This document shows positions 53,954 to 64,000 of a stretch of 64,000 nt of DNA, piece after piece (the first letter of the stretch is position 1; the number at the start of each line of letters is the position of its first letter). Made by a program: the position numbers and the translations under genes. Under the pieces are notes generated by a model. It was not told where the DNA came from and did no database searches. It worked only from the letters and a program-made list of their open reading frames with translations. This DNA comes from Epinephelus fuscoguttatus (lineage: Eukaryota; Chordata; Actinopteri; Perciformes; Serranidae), in NCBI RefSeq assembly GCF_011397635.1, contig NC_064755.1, forward strand, positions 40,945,059-41,009,058, read 5' to 3'.

Positions 53954-54281
53954 CAGTGGTTCCCAACTGGTGGGTCACAGTCCAAAAGTGGGTCGCTGGT
54001 TCATTCTGAATGGACTGCAGGTGACTTGCAAACTTGTTGTTGGTTAAAAACACACTTTATTTTGAATTACTGTGAATTTCTGGCACAGAGCTTTTATTTT
54101 GAAGTGCTGTTTCCTGCTGTAGAGCGACTGACTAACAACAGCTGCTTAATAGAGACAGCTAACCAGCTGGACAACGTGGCCAAACACATGTATGATGCTG
54201 AATATATTAAAGTTTGTGGACCCTGAAGTGATGACTGAGGAGAAGTGTGGACCCGGTGGTCGGACCAGTTGGGAACCACTG
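53954..54281. mobile_element. Short non-autonomous hAT element (328 bp)
   Basis: CAGTGGTTCCCAACTGG at the left is exactly inverted as CCAGTTGGGAACCACTG at the right. The flanking 8-bp duplications are TATTAATA and TATTAAAA (7 of 8). The termini match the vertebrate hAT/Charlie type. The 175-codon open frame at 53699-54226 runs across its left end and is not a gene. Confidence 0.85.
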
Positions 54282-54460
54282 TATTAAAACACATGTGGAG
54301 CTGCACAGCAGCACTGTGTGTGGGAACATCAGTGTTTCACTTTATTAACGTGATTCAGTTTGTGAGACTTTGATTCCTCGTATTTCTGAACACTTCACAC
54401 GTTTCTACATTTTCAGCTGCTGATTTATCTTTTTATTACTAAGTGAAGCTCATTTCTCTG

Positions 54461-54462
<2 letters not shown>

Positions 54463-54503
<41 letters not shown>
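54463..54503. repeat. (TG)n microsatellite
   Basis: About 20 perfect TG units. Confidence 0.95.
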
Positions 54504-54504
<1 letters not shown>

Positions 54505-54735
54505 TGACCTCGTATAAACAAAAGCAGTGAGTTATTTCCCTTCACATTTCTTGAAAGTTGGGCGCCCACTGCGACCTGAGCAGTAATAATGATAATGCGT
54601 CTGCAGTGAGATGTTTTGGAGCCGAGACGTGCTCGGGAATCTGTGCCAAAGGCTGTTAATGGTTTTTTAAAATCCCCTCTAGTTTATGAACTTCACAGAG
54701 CCGTGTGGAACTCTGTGAATATAATTTAATACACA

Positions 54736-54910
54736 ATGCGTCTTCAACACTATATCCTGCTATTATTCTCCATCTCCATCCTGCCTCGGCCAGCCTCGGG
54801 CACAGAGCTAATGTGGGTCAAAGCACTGACTGCTGAGGAGAGCCCATCCTTATTACAGTTGCCACCGCTGGGACTGAAGAAGCCTTTCATGTTCGTCTTT
54901 GACCTGAAAG
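54736..54910 (+). CDS. Candidate first coding exon with a signal peptide, unassigned
   Basis: ATG at 54736 opens MRLQHYILLLFSISILPRPA, a short basic start, a hydrophobic core and a plausible cleavage site around PASG. It continues as TELMWVKALTAEESPSLLQL and PPLGLKKPFMFVFDLKG, and meets a good donor (AAAG then GTAAATAC) at about 54,911. This is what the first exon of a secreted or type I protein would look like. I do not recognise the family and did not find a following exon before 64 kb. The open frame past the donor carries no family-like features. Chance cannot be excluded. Confidence 0.35.
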
Positions 54911-55209
54911 GTAAATACACTCCAGATATAATTTACATGTACTGCAGGCCTGCTGCACACAGCACCACGCTTCACAGGCACAGAGTCGCGTCTGCTCAAA
55001 GACTCCTTTAATCACTGTGCAGCTGCAGTCTGCAGACGCTCTGAAATCACTGACTGCAGAGATGAGATTATTCTGGTTAATGATCATCTGAAGAGGATTC
55101 TGGGACTGGGAGTTTAAAGTTTGAGTTTTAAAGGAAAATGTTACACTCAAATAATCATTTGTACGTCAGTTACTCTCCTGATGTTACGTTGAGTTCATGA
55201 AGGAAACTT

Positions 55210-55390
55210 TGCCTCCACAGTGAACATTTTGTTAATGAAAGCTACGACAACATTTTTGTCAACAACCTTTTTCCCACGACAAAAATGAGACGATGACGAA
55301 CTAAAGGTAGATCATAATAATTAAACTAAGACGAAATTATGTTTTATTTTTGTTGACGAGACGTGACGAAATGCTGGTGGTGGACTGTCG
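55210..55390. repeat. Diverged repeat of the 'acgacaaaaatgagacgatgacgaa' kind
   Basis: Purine-rich, CpG-bearing text with repeated gacgaaa-type words, matching a dispersed teleost repeat whose ends I cannot define. Confidence 0.35.
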
Positions 55391-55399
55391 GACACTGAC

Positions 55400-56834
55400 A
55401 GCTTGTAATTCTCTTCAGATGCCTGATGAGCGACAGGCTGGTAAACTCCAGTAAATAGTCTGCACCAGGATGTTTGGGTTGGTGTGAGTTGTGAGCTGTA
55501 ATTCAGCCGTGTGTGTCTGACTGTGGATGGTGGAGCTGCTGAATGGATTTGTGGAGTTTGTTAGTTGCAGTGGTGGCTGTTAGCAGCTAGCTCCGCTTGC
55601 AGCCTTCACAGCTTCACCCCGCAGGACTCCACTCAGTCCGGACTGGAGAAGGTTTGTGGGTTGATGGTGTTTGACAGGCAGGTAGGAGGCTCAGTTATCT
55701 GTGAGTGTAGCTGTGCTGTAAGTAAACAGTCTGAACAGTTTCTCTGACAGAGATGAAAGTTTAGTTTGAATCACCAACTCTGTGAGAGGACACCAGTTTA
55801 AACCTCCAGACTAACATGTTGCACATGAAGAAAGAAGTTTCTGCTTCTTAACAGTCGGATGGATAAGTCAGAGTTTACAATGAACCTGTGTGGACAAATC
55901 CTAGTTGGCTCACATCAGGCACATTTGATTCATTTTAATATGAAACAGACAGTTTTCACATCACACAGCTGAAAAACTCATCTGTCCACACACAAACACA
56001 GCTCCTGACTGTATCTAAGCTTCCTGTAATAACTAATATTAAAACATACGGCTGTAACAGTCACAGCGAATCCATATGCTACACTGAATTATAATGAAGG
56101 GAAATGCTTTGAAAACAAACCAAATAAATGAATGTGTGATAAACTGGTGCTGAGTGTCTCTAATGAGATTCTGTTTTAATAATCTGTGTCGAACAACAAA
56201 CTGTTCATCTGACTGTTGACATCCAGGAAAGGACGGACACACATCGACCTGAGTTTGTTTGTGTTTGGTTTGGAGTGTGTGCAAGTGTGCGTGAGTGTGT
56301 GTAGGAGTGTGTGCAGGTGTGTGTTGGAGTGTGTGTAGGAGTGTGTGCAAGTGTGTGTTGGAGTGTGTGTTGGAGTGGCAGGAGAACTATTGATGAAGTG
56401 TCCATGATGAGATCATGTTGATGATGTTTGCTTCAATGTTTTCACTGATTTTATTTGAATTAACTTTTAAAAATTAATTCTAATTTAGCTGAATGTAATG
56501 CAATAAACACTTTTAACCTTGAATCTTTATTTATGGAGTCTGTTTGCACTCTTCAATTAATGTCTCAATAAATGAGAAGAGGACAAAACGAGAGTTACAG
56601 CACACTGTCTGAATGATATGTATTAACGATATGAATCAAAAGATAGTTAAATCACTTTTTGATTTGACAGGAGAACTTGTTTTAGAGATTTTATTAAAGC
56701 TCTCAGAGATATGTAGAACAGCAGTCAGACAAAATATCTGATATTAAAATTTAAATTAAAACTGAGTAAAGTCATGAAACAAAATGTTAATACAGTCAGA
56801 TTATCTGTCAGTTTCAAACCTGAAACATTCTTAA
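55400..56834. other. Non-coding sequence with an imperfect GTGTGT-rich satellite
   Basis: 56272-56377 is made of variants of gtgtgtgcaagtgtgtgttggagtg-type words (about 10-20 bp period). No gene recognised; the short frames crossing it are low-complexity. Confidence 0.5.
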
Positions 56835-58017
56835 AGGGAAATTTCGGTTTATTTCAACCTGTCTCCTATCGTCCTGAATTTGTTTCAAGTGACTAGTGAC
56901 ATAAAAATAATAGTTAGCATGTTAGCCGTTAGCCTAGATACAACCGGGGCACATAGTAGCGTCAGACCTGTTAAAACGTAAGTGAACGGGCAACCTTCAA
57001 GTGCAAAGTTAGTCCACTAAACAAGCTTTTTCTCCACAAAGACCGCCTCATATCGTTAGGATAAATGTCAGAGAACATATAGAAAACGACATGTAAACGT
57101 GTTGTCTTACCTTACCGGTGTGCTGCCATGTTTGTTTACCATCTAGCTCTGCTTTCCAAAGCGCGGCCGAAATATCGAGAGAACAAGCAGCGATCTCATA
57201 CCGTGCCTGAAATCTCGCAAGCTCTAGATAAAGCCCAGCTGCATACTAGTCCAGGTGGAGGTGTCTCGTCCTCAGTCACATCCAGACCTTGAAAATAAGG
57301 CTGCAACCGGTCCCATTCCTTGCAACAGAGGCATTCCTCTTCTGTGGGCACTGGGGCACAGCATTCACAGGTACACCACCAATCTCCAGAGCTACGCAGC
57401 CTTGCAGCAGCCATTCCTCCTCTCTCGTCCTCTACCTGTTGCACCTCTCTCTCTCTCCTCCTCCGTTCTTCAATTTCACGAAGCTCTTCGTCAGTGTATT
57501 CTGGCTCAAATAAATAAGGGAGGCCATCAAACGCTGCAAAATCAAATTCCTCCTCCACAAAGTCGAAGTCTGGCAAAAAGTCAGCCATTATTCTATAAAT
57601 CTTTCATAAAATAAATGAATGAACTTTTCAGGCTACTGTCCGGTTCTGCCTTCCAGCTGTTGCTGCTTGTTCTCGTGAGATTTCGGCCGCGCTTTGGAAA
57701 GCAGAGCTAGATGGTAAACAAACATGGCAGCACACCGGTAAGGTAAGACAACACGTTTACATGTCGTCTTCTATATGTTCTCTGACATTTATCCTAACGA
57801 TATGAGGCGGTCTTTGTGGAAAAAAGCTTGTTTAGTGGACTAACTTTGCACTTGAAGGTTGCCCGTTCACTTACGTTTTAACAGGTCTGACGCTACTATG
57901 CGCCCCGGCTGTATCTAGGCTAACGGCTAACATGCTAACTATTATTTTTATGTCACTAGTCACTTGAAACAAATTCAGGATGATAGGAGACAGGCTGAAA
58001 TAAACCGAAATTTCCCT
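56835..58017 (-). mobile_element. TTAA-flanked foldback DNA element carrying a P2X7-ballast-like ORF
   Basis: A perfect TTAA duplication (56831-56834 and 58018-58021) brackets an 1,183-bp element. The arms 56835-57191 and 57661-58017 are inverted and about 97% identical by eye over 357 bases, leaving a 469-bp centre. The termini read AGGGAAATTTCGG and CCGAAATTTCCCT. TTAA targets are used by piggyBac and Kolobok; the AGGG start fits the RRG rule I recall for Kolobok better than the CCY start of piggyBac. No transposase is encoded. The centre carries one ORF on the minus strand that ends five bases short of the left arm. Confidence 0.9.
57196..57588 (-). CDS. Cys-rich ORF resembling the P2X7 cytoplasmic ballast domain, N-terminal half
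   Basis: 130 codons. The N-terminal half is strongly acidic (MADFLPDFDFVEEEFDF, EPEYTDEELREIEERRRRER), with a charged helix expected at about residues 30-55. Then comes a Cys cluster: DWWCTCECCAPVPTEEECLC followed by CKEW, and later GLDVTEDETPPPGL. The spacing C-x-C-x2-P-type followed by a CxCC group resembles the start of the zinc-binding intracellular domain of P2X7 and its fish relatives. The second half of that domain, which supplies more Cys/His, is absent: the frame ends at the arm border (ISGTV). A GTATGAG at the end could be a splice donor leading to a missing exon. Zinc binding is inferred, not shown. It is carried by a mobile element, so it is not counted as a host gene. Confidence 0.6.
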   Translation of the reverse strand: MADFLPDFDFVEEEFDFAAFDGLPYLFEPEYTDEELREIEERRRREREVQQVEDERGGMAAARLRSSGDWWCTCECCAPVPTEEECLCCKEWDRLQPYFQGLDVTEDETPPPGLVCSWALSRACEISGTV

Positions 58018-58021
58018 TTAA

Positions 58022-59870
58022 AACTCTGAAGCTGCATGAACTGAATTTTTCCGCCACATGGGGGCAGCGCACACATTCTGACTTCATAGTTTTTGTGAAG
58101 AAAATGTGTTTGCAACAACAACAGCTGCTTATTTGCACACCCAGCAGACACGGAGCGACACTGTCATACATTTAAAGTTGTGTTTCTGCAACTTGATGAA
58201 TTAAAGTCTAATATTTCCTCTCTTTGAGCTCTGTTTTTACTCTCCACCAACATCTGAGGAGAATATCTGCTCTTCAGCTCTACAGCACTCCACTATGTTC
58301 ACTATGTTCGTCTGTCTTCTGTTCGCTGGTCAGGCTGCGTACAGACGGTTTATCAGAGGCTGCTGTCGTTGAAATGGCGATGCACACTGTAAAAGTTGCT
58401 TAGAGCTGGACTGAGCTGCAGAGTCAGTGTGGAGGCCTTCAGGTGAAATCTTATGTATTGTTTTACCTTTGGCAGGTAACATCACGTTCCTCTGTTGCTG
58501 AATCAGACAGCTTTTCAGGTTTTTAATCAGAAATAATTTGATGTAAAACCTTTCACATTAAAACAGCCATATCTCGGCTGAGGTGAGTCGCCATGTGCTT
58601 TAATAAGGTTTGCTGTGAGTTTGATTGCGCGCTGAAATGCAATCTCCCAGCCAGAATTAAAGTTGATGCACAGATCCAGACTCAGAGGAAAATGTTAATA
58701 GAGTTCAGAGGGAGCAGGCAGTGGAATCATCATCTAGTAAACAGCATTTCTTCCAGAAGAAAGCAAATCTTGTTGCTTGGAGCCGGGAGTTTTACCAACT
58801 GCATCTCTGCCTGGTTCAATGTGTTTACTTATTCATCAAGGTGGAGGGGGCTGGCGAGCGCTCAGACTCCAGGCTCCAGCAGTTACCCTCTTCCTGCTGT
58901 TGGACAAGAGGGGTAGACCCCATTAAAAATGCATGGGAACAGGCCCGGCTGCCAGAGCTGTGCCAAATATTCATGCACCCACGCTGCATGTTTGGTTGTC
59001 AGCATGCAGAGCTGACGCAACGCTCTGAGCAGAGACGGGATTCAAGGCCATGCAGCCTTTCTTCTCTGTTACACAGCTTCTTCAAAAGGAAGTGGGTTTG
59101 CATATTTTAACCAATTTACTACAAATCATGAACATTTGTTTTCATTAATTTAAACAGGTGTGCGCAGGTAGCTCCAAAGACACAAAGGAAAAAGATCCTG
59201 AACATTTTTCCAAAGGAACGCGAGCAGCAAAGACGAGCTTTATGAAACATGGAAGATCAAAGTATAAAAATAATCCCTGCAGTTTTACAGAAGGAACAAA
59301 TAACCCTGAAACCTCCCACTCAGCTAGACCCATTCACAGGTCATCCATTACACCTGTTCACCTGATGACCTAATGCGTGCTCACCTTTTTATCTGATAAC
59401 TTAAGGTCCAAATGTTCAGGAGGTTTTTTACCAGGAGCTGAATCATACACAGAGGTCTCCTCCTCTCAGTAACAAACAGATGAGAACGTGTAGTTATGTT
59501 TAGGCACAAAAAATTAAACACTATCTGGCTTAAAAGCTCGCAGTGTTGGTGGCAAAATTACGTCTGCATAGGTTGCCAATGTCTCGCTTCAAAACACCTG
59601 CTTTCTATGGCACAATCACAGCTGGAAATCACAGCATCATTTATAAAACAGTGCATAGGATCCATACTAAAAATGTACAATTCAGTATTTAAATTTGTTA
59701 ACACTGCATACGCACAAATCAAGGCCTGAAAGAGGCGTACGTCACTTCACACGTAAAAGTTGTGATCTATAAAAACAGACGTGATGGGAGAAACTTTGAC
59801 CCATGCTTATGAACATTTTGGAGACAGGGAATTGGCAACACTCCGACCACTCAAAGCACTTTTACACTCA
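58022..59870. other. Non-coding sequence, no gene recognised
   Basis: Open frames at 58593, 58721 and 59158 show no domain, no Cys pattern and no good splice framing. Confidence 0.45.
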
Positions 59871-59879
59871 TGCACTGGT

Positions 59880-60075
59880 GGCTACCATACAAGGCGCCAC
59901 CTGCTGCTCAGTAACCACTCACACACACACTCACAAACCAACGAACAGCCATCAGGAGCAGTTTGGGGTTCAGTATCTGCTCAAGGATACTTCGACACAC
60001 AAACGGGAGGTGAACTGCAGATCTTCTGGTAAGTGGACGACCCACTCTGCCTCTGGGCCACAGCCAGCTGTGACA
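59880..60075 (-). mobile_element. tRNA-SINE remnant in reverse orientation
   Basis: Reading the plus strand, caaggcgccacctgctgctc, ttggggttcagtatctgctc, aaggatacttcgacaca, gaactgcagatcttctggta and gtggacgacccactctgcct followed by ctgggccacagcc is the reverse complement of the usual fish SINE, with the tRNA-like head at the right end. Confidence 0.6.
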
Positions 60076-60084
60076 ACAAAAGCC

Positions 60085-60290
60085 TGAATGTCTCTATCTG
60101 GAGTCAGTGTGTGGTTTGTCCGTTCTGGGCTACTGTAGAAACATGGCGGTGCAACATGGTGATCTCTGTAGACAAGGACCTGCTCCCTGTGTAGATATGA
60201 TCAGCTCATTCTGAGGTAACGAAAACACAACCATTCTGACTTTGGCTGCATCAAAGTGGTGGACTGACCGACGCTGTCATCCCCAGAGTC
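60085..60290 (-). repeat. Partial teleost dispersed repeat
   Basis: Contains ttctgggctactgtagaaac, atggcggtgcaacatggtga and aggacctgctccctgtgtag, the central part of a common fish element of the type that starts ttaaaggtccag (see 50,004). Both ends are lost. Confidence 0.45.
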
Positions 60291-61001
60291 ATACAGTTAG
60301 TGTGTCGTTATCAGGCTGTAAAGACACCATGTGGTGTTTTAAAAAAGGCACCAGCTCTCCAAAATAATATTCCAAGTAATATAATATGAATGCCTTGATC
60401 TCATAAAAAGAGAGGAGGAATTTAAATCCAGGTAAATGAGACCCAGCAGCAGGTCGTCTGCTATCAGTGATCTGATATTATCATTTCTTCTTTCTCCTAA
60501 ATGTGAAAGCTGTATTCTGACAGTTTGAGGCATCTGTTGGTTCCCATTAATATGAAAATCAGTTGGCACATTCTTCAAACTCAAAACATCATCAGCCTTA
60601 AAGAATATTTCACTGCAGGACAGATGTTTTTTAATGAATCTGTTATGTCTCCGCAGGACGAGGACACAGATACTTTAGAAACAGGCGAAGCAGACTGTGA
60701 CATTCGGTTTTGTTTAAGAGATAGAAAACCTACAACTACCAGAATGCACTGCTCCGCACTGGACCAATAAACGCTCCAGCTGGTGAGTTTTGCTGTTTTG
60801 ACAAAGGAAACAATATGGCCGCCGGCTGGTAACAAAACAATCTAATATTACAGTTAAAGAGTTAAAATATGTTTGTGAAGACATTTAAATCCTCCTGCAG
60901 ACTGTGACATCTGATCACTCAGATGAGCTCTGGTATGACATCAGGTTTGATGTCTGCAGACTGTACGATGACAGCGCCGACTGAATCACAGGCTACGACG
61001 T

Positions 61002-61781
61002 ACGATGCAACAGCTTCATATACTGAGCGATGCTGCAGGGTTATTACTGCTCCAACTGTGAAGATTATAGAGGGGAACATTAATATCATTATTATTATCA
61101 TTATTAATGCAATTAATAAAATGTCCATGAAATATTATCAAATAGTCCAAATATTTTTAATGTAAAAAAAATAATTAAAATGTCTGAAAATTTTTGGAAT
61201 AAAGTCTCTGAAAGATTTTTGATAAAATGTCGGAAAAAAATGTTATCAAAATGTCTGGAAAAAAGTGAATAAAATGTCAAAGATAATTAAATGGCAAAAA
61301 AAAAAAACATCTATGAAATGGTTAAAAAAAAATACTATTAAAATGTCTGGAAAACTCATATTTGCATGTCTGAAAAATATTATTGAAATGTTCCAAAATT
61401 TTGTAATAAAATTTACTAAAAAATAATATTAAAATGTTATTAACTGTCTGGAAAACTTAAATAAAACGATGCAACCGCTTCATGTACTGAGTGATGCTGC
61501 AGGGTTATTACTGCTCCAACTGTGAAGATTATAGAGGGGAACATTAATATCATTATTATTATCATTATTAATGCAATTAAGAAAATGTCTATGAAATATT
61601 ATCAAGTAGTCCAATTTGTTTTTTATTTTTAATGTAAAAAAAATATAATTAAAATGTCTGAAAATTTTTGGAATAAAGTCTCTGAAAGATTTTTGATAAA
61701 ATGTCCGAAAAAAATGTTATCAAAATGTCTGGGAAAAAATGAATAAAATGTAAAAAAAAAAAAATTTAAAAAAATTAAATG

Positions 61782-61812
<31 letters not shown>

Positions 61813-62440
61813 CACCTATGAAATGGTAAAAAAAAAAATACTATTAAAATGTCTGGAAAACTTATATTTGCATGTCTGAAAAATATTATTGAAATGTTCC
61901 AAAATTTTGTAATAAAATTTACTAAAAAATAATATTAAAATGTTATTAACTGTCTGGAAAACTTAAATAAAACGATGCAACCGCTTCATATACTGAGTGA
62001 TGCTGCAGGGTTATTACTGCTCCAACTGTGAAGATTATAGAGGAACATTAATATCATTATTATTATCATTATTAATGCAATTAATAAAATGTCCATGAAA
62101 TATTATCAAGTAGTCCAATTTGTTTTATTTTTAATGTAAAAAAATATAATTAAAATGTCTGAAAATTTTTGGAATAAAGTCTCAGAAAGATTTTTGATAA
62201 AATGTCGGAAAAAAATGTTATCAAAATGTCTGGAAAAAAGTGAATAAAATGTAAAAAAAAAATAAATAAATAAATTAAATGGCAAAAAAAAAAAAAAAAA
62301 AAAAAAAACATCTATGAAATGGTAAAAAAAAATACTATTAAAATGTCTGGAAAATAGTATTGAAATGTTCCAAAAATCTGTAATAAAATTTACTAAAAAA
62401 TAATATTAAAATGTTATTAACTGTCTGGAAAACTTAAATA
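61002..62440. repeat. Three large imperfect tandem repeats (about 464, 506 and 470 bp)
   Basis: Copies start with acgatgcaac(a/c)gcttcat at 61002, 61466 and 61972 and end with taactgtctggaaaacttaa. Each contains gatgctgcagggttattact, aacattaatatcattattat, repeated 'aaaatgtctg(g)aaaa' words and long poly(A) tracts (up to about 30 A near 61,782-61,812). Copies differ by A-tract length, small indels and a deletion in copy 3. The inner words ('ataaaatgtctggaaaa') form a second, shorter degenerate period. Confidence 0.9.
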
Positions 62441-62449
62441 GAATGGCCA

Positions 62450-64000
62450 AAAAAATGTTGATAAAATATCTGAGAGGCACTTCTATACTCTGCGTGTCCA
62501 TGGTGGCGGCCATACAAAAATGAAGAGACAGCGGAAATTTGAGATGGCGCCTTTCACTTTTTGAGCTCAGAGATGAGCAGGACGATCTGGGCGCTGGTTA
62601 CCATCATTCATTCACACACACGGCTCTGATGCAGAGCTGCTGAAAATCTGCAAAGTATCAGATTAAATAAGTCACGTTCTGTCATTAGGAAATACAGCGC
62701 AGACTGTTCTGCAAATCACTCATCACCTGATCACTCAACAACAATGGGACAAAATTGAAGACAGACTGATGTTGGCTGTGACTTCACAGCTGTTGGTAGA
62801 GTTGTGTTATTTACTGGAAATGAATAGAAGTCAATGGTTTCCAGGAAGAGAAAGACAACCACAAAGAAAGAAGAAACCTCTTCAGTGTTCAATCAATCAG
62901 AGAGAACAGCTGACTGATAGTGAGGGAGCTTTCAGCTATATACCAACAGTTTGATCCTATAAAGAAGTTTTTCATCTCTCATTAACAGTGTTAACACACA
63001 GTGACACAGAGCAGGCGTTCACTAACGAGACAAAGGAAATAGTTAATTGAAGTTTTCTCTGAGACAACAGTGATTCCTTTTGTAGCCGAGGGAAGACAAG
63101 GAATCACAGCGCGGGGCGACGCCAGACTTCTAACGTCTGATATGAGTGAAAAACAGTCGATCAAAACAAAACATGACGACTGACATGAAGCAGCGTTCAG
63201 CTGCAGATCTGATCTGTAGACGCGGAGAATGACTGTAACTGCAACATGTTCTTATTGACAAGTGTCAGGTTGTTGTTTTTTCCTGTGGTAAAGAAGCTCC
63301 GCAGGTTCAAGGTTGATCCTGTGAGATGCAGCAGAACAAAATGTACAAACAGCTTGTTTATTTCCCCCCCAGGTTTATGAGTGCTCACAGTCATAATCTG
63401 TTCCATCAGTGATTCATACCACTGATTCAATGAAGCTGTTTTTTTACATTTGCTCCTCTAAACACTAAAATGTGTCTGCTGGTGCAGGTAATGGGTCGGA
63501 AAGAGTGGGAACACTATTTATTTTGTTTTTGGAGGATTTATTCACTCTGAGGTTTCTGTTCTCGTCTTCACGTGTAGCTTCACTAATTCTGACTAACGTG
63601 TTGTTTTCAGGCTAAAAATGAACCTGGTTATTTACAAGATTATTATTTTAGTGAAAAGTCATGTGTTTGGGAGGAACTGATCAGACAGCTGGATCAGATT
63701 TGGATTATACTGTACGAGTCATGGGAGTTTGTAAACAGATGTCTGCTCAAAAAACTGAAGGGAACAGTAAACGGTCACAGTCTAACAGGAAGTCAATTAA
63801 ACTCAGTCAATCCAGTGATTGTGAATCAGTTTCAGCTGCTTTGGTTCAAATCAAAGAGACAACAGGAACAATGGAGAGGCAAACAAGAAATGGTTTTACA
63901 TGTGGTGTCCACAGACAGTTGCTCTCTCCTTATCCTTCCTGACTGATTCTTCTCTAGTTTGGTCTTCTGCTAGTGTCCTTGTCACTACTGGTAGCATGAG
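62450..64000. other. Non-coding right end of the window
   Basis: No supported exon. The open frames at 62769 and 63661 lack splice context and resemble no family I know. Confidence 0.45.

Noticed and set aside
53699..54226. 175-codon ORF
   Set aside because: It crosses the left end of the 328-bp hAT element and has no family features.

Overview
This is vertebrate, almost certainly teleost fish, nuclear DNA. The genes are split by long AT-rich introns with GT-AG borders, the encoded proteins are vertebrate families (AMPD3, RNF141, MGAT4C), and the sequence between exons is full of fish-type repeats: Tc1/mariner, hAT, TTAA-flanked foldback elements, tRNA-derived SINEs and many microsatellites. 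I do not assign a species. No rRNA, functional tRNA, CRISPR, operon or prokaryotic feature is present. All gene models come from reading splice signals and reading frames by eye against remembered family sequence; nothing was aligned.

Layout. (1) 1-21.3 kb holds ampd3 on the plus strand (erythrocyte-type AMP deaminase). Fourteen shared coding exons are preceded by two alternative first coding exons at about 1.2 and 2.3 kb. The model gives 777 or 765 aa, frame-consistent over every junction. Its introns carry a hAT element (5.56-6.64 kb), a small-ORF element with terminal inverted repeats (10.49-11.46 kb), a MITE (12.90-13.34 kb) and a SWIM/YqaJ-type fragment (18.80-19.70 kb). (2) 21.3-27.2 kb is intergenic repeat-rich DNA, with a small GC-rich island near 22.6-22.9 kb. 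(3) 27.2-about 38.6 kb is rnf141 on the minus strand: five coding exons, 228 aa, C3HC4 RING. A young DD38E Tc1-like transposon with an open transposase lies in its 5'UTR intron. (4) 43.4-47.0 kb is an mgat4c-type GT54 N-acetylglucosaminyltransferase on the minus strand: three coding exons, 477 aa. (5) 47-64 kb has no recognised complete gene. It holds an unassigned signal-peptide-like exon (54.7 kb), a 328-bp hAT element (53.95 kb), a TTAA-flanked foldback element coding a P2X7-ballast-like Cys-rich ORF (56.8-58.0 kb) and three about 0.5-kb tandem repeats (61.0-62.45 kb).

The three host genes share no pathway: purine nucleotide catabolism, a RING protein, and Golgi N-glycan branching. ampd3 next to rnf141 is the arrangement I recall from human 11p15. 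An mgat4c-type gene beside them differs from human, where MGAT4C is on chromosome 12. The most unusual item is the foldback element at 56,835-58,017: two near-identical 357-bp arms, a perfect TTAA target duplication, and a payload ORF resembling the zinc-binding cytoplasmic domain of the P2X7 receptor.
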